From: Spirochaeta sp.
GTDB lineage: Bacteria > Spirochaetota > Spirochaetia > DSM-2461
Reading direction: 5' to 3'
DNA length: 5,313 nt
Assembly: GCA_030635565.1 (NCBI GenBank)
Contig: DAOVYP010000188.1
Span: 1 to 5,313, forward strand
Shown here: piece by piece, positions 1 through 5,313 of the stretch
How positions within the stretch are numbered: position 1 is the stretch's first letter
Layout of the letters: each line of letters opens with the position of its first letter
The notes under the pieces: generated by a model
Database searches by the model: none
What the model was told of the DNA's origin: nothing
The model's input: the letters and a program-made list of their open reading frames with translations, nothing else
Made by a program: the position numbers and the translations under genes

Positions 1-231
1 CAAAGCCGGCCAATCTTCCTGCTCGAGATATGAGAACAGACTCCAGTTACGGATAAAATAGAAATCCAGTGCTCCAATCATAAGAACGAACACCAGGAGC
101 AGAAGCCACATATTGCCCCAGAACAATGTTGCCGAGTTCTTTTCCAGGATAAAAAAAGAGGCCGTAGATATCAGAACCAGGGCCAGAAGCACAACAATAT
201 TAAAGAGCCAGAAAATGGACTTAAATCTCAT
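1..231 (-). CDS. Membrane protein with two N-terminal transmembrane helices (partial, C-terminus beyond the window)
   Basis: The reading frame stays open from an ATG at 231-229 to the left edge and gives the first 77 residues. It starts MRFKSIFW, a short basic N-terminus, followed by a hydrophobic helix at about residues 6-28. A short loop (about 30-39, EKNSATLFWG) leads to a second hydrophobic helix at about 41-60. The chain then continues with RNWSLFSYLEQEDWPAL. Two closely spaced helices with a basic start suggest an inner-membrane hairpin with both ends in the cytoplasm. The start is supported by AGGGG on the - strand (241-245), nine bases upstream, and by a promoter-like pair at 258-286. 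I recall spirochaete membrane proteins with a similar '...LEKEDWPAL' segment leading into helical repeats, so the missing part may be TPR-like, but that is inference. Function is unknown. It is transcribed divergently from the HD-GYP-type gene. Confidence 0.72.
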   Translation of the reverse strand, partial: MRFKSIFWLFNIVVLLALVLISTASFFILEKNSATLFWGNMWLLLLVFVLMIGALDFYFIRNWSLFSYLEQEDWPAL

Positions 232-240
232 GGATAAATA

Positions 241-245
241 CCCCT
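241..245 (-). promoter_or_regulatory. Ribosome binding site of the left membrane-protein gene
   Basis: Read on the - strand the bases are AGGGG, nine bases before the ATG at 231-229. This purine run supports that ATG as the start of the left-hand gene. It abuts the + strand TATAAT at 245-250. Confidence 0.5.
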
Positions 246-250
246 ATAAT
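245..250 (+). promoter_or_regulatory. Candidate -10 box (TATAAT) for the HD-GYP-type gene
   Basis: A perfect TATAAT lies 44 bases before the preferred ATG at 294. A start of transcription near 257 would place the purine-rich ribosome site (272-282) in the leader. The upstream -35 is poor: TTAAAT at 221-226, with an 18-base spacer, matches only three consensus bases, and there is no TGn extension. If used, the promoter probably needs an activator or is weak. It also implies translation does not start at the ATG at 249, which lies within this box. Confidence 0.3.
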
Positions 251-257
251 GGAGTTG

Positions 258-286
258 AGTCTAGTCGAGCGGGAGAAGGGGGTCAA
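258..286 (-). promoter_or_regulatory. Candidate sigma70-type promoter for the left membrane-protein gene
   Basis: On the - strand a -35-like TTGACC (281-286, five of six consensus bases) is followed by a 17-base spacer and a -10-like TAGACT (258-263, four of six). Transcription would begin near 251, leaving a short leader that contains the AGGGG ribosome site at 241-245 and the ATG at 231. The spacing is ideal and the geometry with the start codon is sensible. It overlaps the Shine-Dalgarno region of the divergent HD-GYP-type gene. This is a consensus match by eye, without experimental support. Confidence 0.42.
272..282 (+). promoter_or_regulatory. Ribosome binding site deciding the HD-GYP start
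   Basis: The run GGAGAAGGGGG ends 11 bases before the ATG at 294. No comparable purine run precedes the in-frame ATG at 249, whose upstream bases are pyrimidine-rich (CCCCTAT). This site therefore favours 294 as the true start, although the spacing is slightly long. Confidence 0.55.
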
Positions 287-293
287 CAAAGCG

Positions 294-1490
294 ATGTCGG
301 CAAAGAAACGGATACCTCTGGATGATTTGAAAACGGATACTTATTATGATGCACCTCTCTGGCTGGACGAAGAGTTCCTGCTGCTTTCCAACGATGCACC
401 GGTGACCGAAGACCTGTTAAAAAATCTCAAATCCTGGGGCTATAAGGGCGTATGGACCGAGGGGTCTCTCATCTCCGGCAGCTCTGCCGCAAAAGCATCT
501 GCGGAATCCGTGTCCGGTGCCGTACTAAACAATGACGCCAAGGAAGCCGAAGGCCGACGGATAGCACGGAAGTTTTTCGAGAATATTGCGAATTTCACCA
601 TGAAGGTTTATGACACATTCAATCGTGATGGTCATCTGGATATGACATCCATAACCGAACAGGTGAAAAGCGTTATACAGATGATTAAGGATTATCGATC
701 CTATATGCTCCGCCTCCCGGATCTGAAAGCCGACGGCATCGATTATCTTTATACCCATTCCGCCCGCACCATCATCATCTCCCTTACAATCGGAGAGTCT
801 CTCAAACTTCCCAATTTCCGTCTTATAGAACTTGGTATTGCCGCCATGCTCCACGAAGTCGGCATGATGAAGATACCGAAACAGGTTTTCGACAAATCAG
901 CGTCTCTCACGGAACAAGAGAAAAAACTGATATCAACTCATCCGATGCAGGGACTGAAAATGCTTCAGGAATACTCCAGAGAAAACGCCAATCCATTGGC
1001 TCAGAACATACTCATGGGTGTCTGGCAGCATCATGAAAGATCTAACGGCTCAGGATATCCTCAGGGACTCAGCGGCGAATCCATTACTATTTTCGGAAAA
1101 ATTATTGCTGTAGCCTGTTCCTATGACGCTCAGATCTCCAAACGTCCATACAGGGATGGATTTGACGGCTTCGCCGCCATGCTGACGATGCTCAAGGATA
1201 TGCGCACCCTTTATGACGAGAAAGTCATATCCGCCCTGCTCAATTCCATATCAATATATCCGCTGGGAAATTACGTCCGTATGAAAAGCGGCGCCATCGG
1301 CATCGTCGTCGATATCGGAGACGATCCGAGATACCCGGTAGTTAAGCTTCACCTGGATGAAAATCTGCATATGTACAAAGAACAACCGATCATCAAAACC
1401 CATGATGATGATGATGGACTTTCAGTTACGGGAGTTCTGAATGATCAGGAAGTTCAGGATCTCATTAACAGGGATCTATTGCCGAGGTAA
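294..1490 (+). CDS. HD-GYP-type domain protein with altered catalytic signature
   Basis: The 398-residue protein begins at MSAKKRIP. An in-frame ATG at 249 would add 15 residues but lacks a ribosome site. Residues about 7-57 resemble the small N-terminal domain found before many HD-GYP domains. Residues about 152-300 match the HD-GYP core: THSAR (H155), LHEVGMMKIP (H187), THP (H216), WQHHERSNGSGYPQGL (H246, H247, GYP 254-256) and SKRPYRDG. Canonical HD-GYP enzymes hydrolyse cyclic di-GMP using a metal centre. Here the HD aspartate is Glu (E188), the Lys of HDIGK is Met (M191), and the Asp of the usual 'ADxYDA' is Cys (C275 in ACSYDA), so activity may be lost or changed. A C-terminal region (about 322-398) begins YPLGNYVRMKSGAIGIVV, looks beta-rich, and contains an Asp run. 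No receiver domain, signal peptide or membrane helix is seen, so it is probably cytoplasmic. It likely acts as a c-di-GMP-responsive or signalling protein. It is the first gene of the + strand run. Confidence 0.85.
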   Translation: MSAKKRIPLDDLKTDTYYDAPLWLDEEFLLLSNDAPVTEDLLKNLKSWGYKGVWTEGSLISGSSAAKASAESVSGAVLNNDAKEAEGRRIARKFFENIANFTMKVYDTFNRDGHLDMTSITEQVKSVIQMIKDYRSYMLRLPDLKADGIDYLYTHSARTIIISLTIGESLKLPNFRLIELGIAAMLHEVGMMKIPKQVFDKSASLTEQEKKLISTHPMQGLKMLQEYSRENANPLAQNILMGVWQHHERSNGSGYPQGLSGESITIFGKIIAVACSYDAQISKRPYRDGFDGFAAMLTMLKDMRTLYDEKVISALLNSISIYPLGNYVRMKSGAIGIVVDIGDDPRYPVVKLHLDENLHMYKEQPIIKTHDDDDGLSVTGVLNDQEVQDLINRDLLPR

Positions 1491-1546
1491 TTTCCGAACT
1501 GATCCTGCTTGACTGCCGGCCTATGCGTTGATAAGTTTGCTTCCCG

Positions 1547-2626
1547 ATGTCACGCAAACGATACAGTAAACAAGTAGATGGGATACTCAGAAAAATCGGT
1601 CTTCATGGGCATCCCAGGGATGCATCAATCATGGAGAAGCTCACCGGAGCCGTTGTGCATCCGGCACAAATCGCAGATTCCACTCACCTCAGCGATGACG
1701 ATGCTCTGAAAATTTCCGCAAGAGCTGTACTGGAAGATTTTGAAGCAGTGACGAACGGCATGAAACGTCCCGACTCTGATGATGAATCGACAGTCGATAA
1801 TCAATCGGATCCCATGTCTTCATGGCGTATCCTGATTAATGCGATTGCCGCATTCTATCAAAACGACATCACAGCCATGAAAATTCTGGTTCGTTCATTC
1901 CCCTGTAATAGTCCTGCTGCCGTGCTCAGGAACGTATTTGAGATTCTCGCTGGAAAGCCGACGAATCCGGATGCAGCAGACCGATTTGCGAATAGCCTCC
2001 TGGTTCGGCGTAAAGAGTTATCCGACGGCCTGGACCTCCTCGAAGAAGCGGCCTTATACTCCGAACAGCTCCGGAATGAAATCAGCCGTTATCTCCCGGC
2101 ACTGGCTCAGGAAAGTATTGAAGGATCCAAACGTCTGTACTACTGGGCCATGGAACACCTGGCGGAAGATGAGCCGCTGACAGAGCTTGATGAACTATCG
2201 GTCTCAGTGCCGGGAGCCGGAGAAGCTTCGAGGATTTGCGCATTGGCCTCGATTCGATACGATCCCGACAGGGCACTTCTGGCCTGGATGCGCAGCCTTC
2301 ATTCGGTTATCACAGAAAGAAGCATTACCTCTTCGGAAGCCACAGCAAGACTGATGATTGCCGGTGAACTCATGGAATCGGCAAAGCGAAATGAGCTGCT
2401 GACCGGGGAAATTATTTCAAGTGTCGCGGCGTCATTAAAGTCATCGTACACTATGATGGAAACCCTGCTTCCGGCACTTCCGCCGGTGCCGACTGACCCG
2501 GAAGACCTTTATAACTGGCTGATTCAGGCCGGGAAAGCAGACCTGCCGGTCAACAAGCTGGTGAAACAGCGAAAAAGAAAGGTTAAAACACGGGAACTTT
2601 TCCTGTTCGATGAGGTTTCATCATGA
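1547..2626 (+). CDS. Unrecognised helical protein, partner of the J-like protein
   Basis: I do not recognise this 359-residue protein. It starts MSRKRYSKQVDGILRK (basic). An acidic, probably disordered linker at about 72-90 (RPDSDDESTVDNQSD) leads into a mostly alpha-helical body (about 91-330) that looks like helical repeats. Examples are SWRILINAIAAFYQNDITAMKIL and the Leu/Ala-rich stretch around 160-205. A very basic patch near the C-terminus (VKQRKRKVKTR, 339-349) precedes LFLFDEVSS and could bind nucleic acid or membrane. There is no signal peptide or transmembrane segment. The start is the first ATG after an in-frame stop at 1532-1534, but its ribosome site is weak. M29 (ATG at 1631) is a possible later start. 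The stop overlaps the ATG of the next gene (ATGA, 2623-2626), suggesting coupled translation and a shared complex. It follows the HD-GYP gene by 56 bases. Confidence 0.7.
   Translation: MSRKRYSKQVDGILRKIGLHGHPRDASIMEKLTGAVVHPAQIADSTHLSDDDALKISARAVLEDFEAVTNGMKRPDSDDESTVDNQSDPMSSWRILINAIAAFYQNDITAMKILVRSFPCNSPAAVLRNVFEILAGKPTNPDAADRFANSLLVRRKELSDGLDLLEEAALYSEQLRNEISRYLPALAQESIEGSKRLYYWAMEHLAEDEPLTELDELSVSVPGAGEASRICALASIRYDPDRALLAWMRSLHSVITERSITSSEATARLMIAGELMESAKRNELLTGEIISSVAASLKSSYTMMETLLPALPPVPTDPEDLYNWLIQAGKADLPVNKLVKQRKRKVKTRELFLFDEVSS
2612..2615 (+). promoter_or_regulatory. Ribosome binding site of the J-like gene
   Basis: GAGG lies inside the end of the 359-residue protein's gene, seven bases before the ATG at 2623. 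Together with the ATGA stop-start overlap it supports real, coupled translation of the small 99-residue protein and fixes its start over the out-of-frame ATG at 2633. Confidence 0.6.
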
Positions 2627-2922
2627 CACTGGATGACATTCTTGATTTCCCTTACGATCCATGGATTCTCCTGGGAGTCACCCGGGAAACCGACGACAAG
2701 GCTGTTGAAGCGGCCTGGAAACGAGCCGGATCACCGAAATCCGGTATCCTGTCGGAGGCCTATGAAATGCTTCGGGATGAACCGTCTCGCCTGCGTACAA
2801 TCCTTCTTAACCCGCGCCCCTATGCTAGAGCCACCGATGCCGAAAGCGCAATGAAAAAACATCCCGTTTATGTCGGTCCGGGAGCCTGGTATGAAGCGAT
2901 TGCACGACGATCCCGGCCATAA
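2623..2922 (+). CDS. Small J-domain-like protein lacking the HPD motif
   Basis: The 99-residue protein has the outline of a J domain in its first 60 residues. YDPWILLGV (11-19) matches the usual 'dPY.iLGV' opening. DDKAVEAAWKRAG (24-36) matches helix II, and ILSEAYEMLRDEPSRLR (42-58) matches 'inEAYevLsDpekR' of helix III. The loop between the helices reads SPKSG where true J domains have His-Pro-Asp, the residues needed to stimulate DnaK ATPase. The helix II-III region is also short. The tail (about 64-99, NPRPYARATDAESAMKKHPVYVGPGAWYEAIARRSRP) has no recognised motif. Known J-like proteins without HPD usually serve as binding or scaffold modules, so that role is inferred here. It has a GAGG ribosome site and overlaps the preceding gene by four bases, so it most likely works with that 359-residue protein. 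The weak similarity leaves the fold assignment tentative. Confidence 0.68.
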   Translation: MTLDDILDFPYDPWILLGVTRETDDKAVEAAWKRAGSPKSGILSEAYEMLRDEPSRLRTILLNPRPYARATDAESAMKKHPVYVGPGAWYEAIARRSRP

Positions 2923-2946
2923 GCTACAATAGAAGTATAGACCCTC

Positions 2947-2951
2947 AGGAG
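2947..2951 (+). promoter_or_regulatory. Ribosome binding site of the nucleoside kinase gene
   Basis: AGGAG sits five bases before the ATG at 2957 and is the strongest Shine-Dalgarno match in the window. It confirms that start and suggests efficient translation of the kinase independent of the upstream genes. Confidence 0.65.
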
Positions 2952-2956
2952 ACTAT

Positions 2957-4630
2957 ATGGGCAATCAATTGAAGATAAGAATCCTACCCGGAAATAATAT
3001 CATCAGCGTTCCGCGGGGTACCCGCGTCACCGAACTGATAAAAGAGGTACCCCCGGACAGGGGACTTCCGATAGTTGCGGTGAAAATCTGCAATAGTTAC
3101 GCATCCCTGATGGACAGCGTTACAGTGGACTGTAATCTCGAGCCGGTAAGCCTCGGCAGCACCGCCGGAGTAAGGATATACCGGAACTCCCTGGTATATC
3201 TGTTTCAGCTGGCTTCCAGGACGATATTCCCGGATCGGAGGGTCGTGATAGGGCATTCCCTGGGGCATGGATTCTTTCACCGTTTCCGTGATGGAGGTCC
3301 ACAGGCCAACGAAAATGACGCCGATTCATTCGAAGAGACTATGAGAACATTGGTAACCCGGGATCTGGAAATTATTCCGGATGAGATATCCTGGGATGTT
3401 GCCGTTGACTGCTTCAGAAGCCGCTTGTTTCCTTCCACGTCCCAGCTGATTGAAGAACTCAATGAACCCCGGGTCGGTATATGGCGCTGCGATCACTTCA
3501 TCACCCTGCGCCACAGCCCCCTGGTTCCCCGAACCGGAATACTGAAAACATTTTCCGTTGAATCTTACCGTGAAGGATTTCTCCTGCGATACCCTCCCTC
3601 ACAGACACCGGATGAACTTGGAGAAAAGGATGATGAACCCAAGCTGTTCTCGGTATATGAAGAACACAAAAAATGGGGTGAAATCCTCGGTGTTTCAAAT
3701 GTCGCACAGCTGAACGATCTCGCCCGGAACAGGGCCCAGGCCAGAGAATTTATTCAGACCGCCGAGGCCCTGCACGACCGGAAAATCGCTGAGTACGCCG
3801 GTCTTATTATATCGAAACGAGACCGGGTTAAAGCCGTGATGATCGCCGGCCCCTCATCTTCCGGGAAAACCACATTTACAAAAAAACTGGCTCTGAGTCT
3901 GAAATCGGCAGGACTGAAACCCCAGCTGATCAGCCTTGACGACTATTACAGGGAACGAACGGACGTCCCGCTGAATGAAGATGGAAAACCTGATTTTGAA
4001 GTTCTTGAGGCCCTGGACGTCGATCTGTTCAACAGGAATCTTGAGAATCTTTTTGCAGGAAAAGAGACCGAGATCCCCATCTTTGATTTTAAAAAAGTCG
4101 GCGGGCGACTGGAAAAGGGACGAAAAATCAGTCTCGACGATGAAGGGATTCTTCTGTTCGAAGGCATTCACGGCCTGAATCCCGATCTCACTCCCGGAAT
4201 GGACAGGGATAAAGCGTTTCGGATCTATATTTCGGCTCTGACACAGCTCAATCTGGACGACCATGACAGGATTCCCACAACGGACAACCGGCTTGTTCGG
4301 CGAATCGTCAGAGATCACCAATTCCGGAACTATCCGGCGATTGACACTCTAAAAATTTGGCCGTCGGTCCGCCGTGGTGAGGAAAAGCATATTTTCCCCT
4401 ATCAGGGATCGGCTGATGTGATGTTCAATTCCGCCCTGGATTACGAGCTGGCGATACTGAAAGTTTTCGCCGAGCCGCTGCTTCGGACCGTCAGTCCCGT
4501 TGAAGAGGAATACGGGGAAGCCCGGCGATTGATGGCTTTTCTGAGGAATTTTTCTCCGTTCCCCGTTGAAGAGGTACCGGAACTGTCCATTATCAGGGAG
4601 TTCATTGGACGCAGCGGTTTTCGCTACTGA
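2957..4630 (+). CDS. Nucleoside (uridine-type) kinase with TGS-like and ThrRS-like N-terminal domains
   Basis: The 557-residue cytoplasmic protein most likely transfers phosphate from ATP to a nucleoside, uridine or cytidine by family, in pyrimidine salvage. Residues about 5-72 look like a TGS fold (VPRGTRVTELIKEV). Residues about 73-212 resemble the second domain of threonyl-tRNA synthetase (GVRIYRNSLVYLFQLASRTIFPD, GHSLGHGFFHRF, WRCDHFITLRHSPLVPRTG), without its HxxxH and Cys/His ligands. The kinase domain (about 290-515) has the P-loop GPSSSGKTT (298-306), LDDYY (327-331), the nucleoside-site-like PDFEVLEALD (345-354), PIFDFKKVGGR (374-384), FEGIHGLNP (401-409) and the lid RRIVRDHQFRN (448-458). 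All key kinase motifs look intact, and the length suits this multidomain family, known in Firmicutes, Thermotogae and spirochaetes. AGGAG precedes the start, with 34 bases back to the J-like gene. Its 3' end overlaps the convergent TPR gene. The exact substrate cannot be read from the sequence. Confidence 0.9.
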   Translation: MGNQLKIRILPGNNIISVPRGTRVTELIKEVPPDRGLPIVAVKICNSYASLMDSVTVDCNLEPVSLGSTAGVRIYRNSLVYLFQLASRTIFPDRRVVIGHSLGHGFFHRFRDGGPQANENDADSFEETMRTLVTRDLEIIPDEISWDVAVDCFRSRLFPSTSQLIEELNEPRVGIWRCDHFITLRHSPLVPRTGILKTFSVESYREGFLLRYPPSQTPDELGEKDDEPKLFSVYEEHKKWGEILGVSNVAQLNDLARNRAQAREFIQTAEALHDRKIAEYAGLIISKRDRVKAVMIAGPSSSGKTTFTKKLALSLKSAGLKPQLISLDDYYRERTDVPLNEDGKPDFEVLEALDVDLFNRNLENLFAGKETEIPIFDFKKVGGRLEKGRKISLDDEGILLFEGIHGLNPDLTPGMDRDKAFRIYISALTQLNLDDHDRIPTTDNRLVRRIVRDHQFRNYPAIDTLKIWPSVRRGEEKHIFPYQGSADVMFNSALDYELAILKVFAEPLLRTVSPVEEEYGEARRLMAFLRNFSPFPVEEVPELSIIREFIGRSGFRY

Positions 4631-5313
4631 GGAGAAGCAAGTCGGGAACGGATTTTATCGGCTTCATCATCACGACCGGCTTCACGGTAAAGTTTTTCGG
4701 CTTCCCTGAGGGCACGGTTTGCCATGTCGGTCTGTTCCGGGTAGAGATAGGGTACGGCCAGATAGGCTTCGGCGGCTTCATCGAGCTTGCCTTCATCCGC
4801 ATAGCTGCGGGCCATACCTTCCTGTGCTTCGGCTCCTATCCTTCCGGGTATGTCACGGATAAGAACTTCGTAGAGCTGTCGGGAACGGCCTTGTCGGCCG
4901 TCAAGGCGATATCTGTGAGCAGTCAGGAGCAGGGCTTCAGCCCGATCGGCCGGGGGAAGAGATTCATCTTCGGCGATGGTTTCCAGGAGCTCCCGCGATT
5001 CGGAAGGAATGCCCAGAACACGGGCCCAGGCCAGAATGACAGGAGAGCTGAGTTTCGGGTTATCCGGTGCCGCTTCCATAATCTGTGCCATGGCTTCAGC
5101 CGCCAGATCGGGATCGCCTGCATCCTTCAAGGTCTCCGACCATGATCGGGCGGCGGCGGCGGCTCCGGGATTCTGAGGCCGGCTGATAATCCATTTTCCG
5201 TACCGTTCGGCTGAATCCCCGGCGTTACCGCCTTCACGGGCCGCCAATGCGGCTCTCAACTCGGCACGAACGGCAATATCCGAGTCAGGGTAGTCGGCTC
5301 TGCAGCGATCGTA
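4624..5313 (-). CDS. TPR-type repeat protein (partial, N-terminus beyond the window)
   Basis: The frame is open from the right edge (first visible residues YDRCRADYPDSDIAVRAE) to a TAG at 4626-4624 and gives 229 residues. A TTG at 5259-5257 could be mistaken for a start, but the 18 upstream codons continue the same helical, Ala/Arg/Glu-rich style, so the gene extends past the window. Helix pairs typical of tetratricopeptide repeats are visible. Among them are AAEAMAQIMEAAPDNPKL in the middle, then RAEALLLTAHRYRLDGRQGRSRQLYEVLIRD, AEAQEGMARSYADEGKLDEAAEAYLAVPYLYP and ANRALREAEKLYREAGRDDEADKIRSRL at the end. Such proteins act as protein-binding scaffolds, and many in spirochaetes are periplasmic or envelope-associated; location cannot be judged without the N-terminus. 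An alanine run (GAAAAAR) is encoded near 5150-5164. It converges on the kinase gene and overlaps it by seven bases. Confidence 0.75.
   Translation of the reverse strand, partial: YDRCRADYPDSDIAVRAELRAALAAREGGNAGDSAERYGKWIISRPQNPGAAAAARSWSETLKDAGDPDLAAEAMAQIMEAAPDNPKLSSPVILAWARVLGIPSESRELLETIAEDESLPPADRAEALLLTAHRYRLDGRQGRSRQLYEVLIRDIPGRIGAEAQEGMARSYADEGKLDEAAEAYLAVPYLYPEQTDMANRALREAEKLYREAGRDDEADKIRSRLASPQ

Noticed and set aside
249..293. Upstream ATG giving a 15-residue longer HD-GYP-type protein
   Set aside because: It has no Shine-Dalgarno sequence, lies inside the TATAAT box, and the extra residues (MELSLVEREKGVNKA) are encoded by the purine-rich ribosome site of the ATG at 294.
113..325. 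70-residue + strand open frame at the left edge
   Set aside because: It runs antisense to the hydrophobic membrane-protein N-terminus and across the promoter region, and has no ribosome site.
525..854. 109-residue antisense open frame inside the HD-GYP-type gene
   Set aside because: The opposite strand carries clear conserved HD-GYP motifs, and the antisense product resembles no family.
1447..1508. Inverted repeat CAGGATC...GATCCTG around the HD-GYP stop as a terminator
   Set aside because: The arms are only about seven bases, the loop is over 40 bases, and no T-run follows.
2925..2930. TACAAT as a possible -10 box of a separate kinase promoter
   Set aside because: It matches five of six -10 bases, but the nearest -35 candidate (TTGCAC at 2900-2905, 19-base spacer) is poor. 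It is too weak to list, though an internal promoter is not excluded.
3854..4321. 155-residue antisense open frame inside the kinase gene
   Set aside because: It lies wholly opposite the P-loop kinase domain, has no ribosome site or recognisable motif, and its composition is that expected of a shadow frame.
5257..5259. TTG as the start of the TPR protein
   Set aside because: The frame stays open upstream to the window edge with the same helical composition, so the TTG is an internal leucine codon.

Overview
The window holds a compact bacterial locus of six protein-coding genes: four complete genes on the + strand, flanked by two genes on the - strand that are cut by the window edges. No RNA gene, mobile element, CRISPR array or long repeat was seen. 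Base composition is balanced, and codon use looks alike from gene to gene, so nothing points to recent transfer. The best guess for the host is a free-living spirochaete (Spirochaetota, Spirochaeta/Treponema-like). The basis is the degenerate HD-GYP protein with its extra C-terminal domain, the nucleoside kinase with a ThrRS-like front end, and the two-helix membrane protein, all of which resemble proteins I recall from that phylum. This is family recollection and was not checked by a search.

Layout. Positions 1-231 (-) carry the N-terminus of a membrane protein with two transmembrane helices. Positions 232-293 form a 62-bp divergent regulatory region, with a fair sigma70-type promoter for the left gene and a TATAAT box for the right one. 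Positions 294-1490 (+) encode an HD-GYP-type protein whose catalytic signature is altered (HE in place of HD, plus two further changes). Positions 1547-2626 (+) encode an unrecognised, mostly helical 359-aa protein. It overlaps by ATGA a 99-aa protein at 2623-2922 (+) that looks like a J domain without the HPD motif. Positions 2957-4630 (+) encode a 557-aa nucleoside (uridine-type) kinase with TGS-like and ThrRS second-domain-like N-terminal regions. Positions 4624-5313 (-) carry the C-terminal 229 residues of a TPR-type protein, which overlaps the kinase gene tail-to-tail by 7 bp.

Working together. The four + strand genes are closely spaced (57-bp gap, 4-bp overlap, 34-bp gap) with no convincing terminator between them, so they could be one transcript. 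Only the 359-aa/99-aa pair is tightly enough arranged to suggest translational coupling and a shared complex. The common theme is inference, but three of the four proteins carry a recognisable fold with its classical active-site residues replaced: HD-GYP, J domain, and the ThrRS editing-like domain. This suggests binding or regulatory roles for those domains. The kinase domain itself looks fully active. There is no clear evidence for an undescribed defence or mobile system; the most novel item is the HPD-less J-like protein coupled to an unknown partner.
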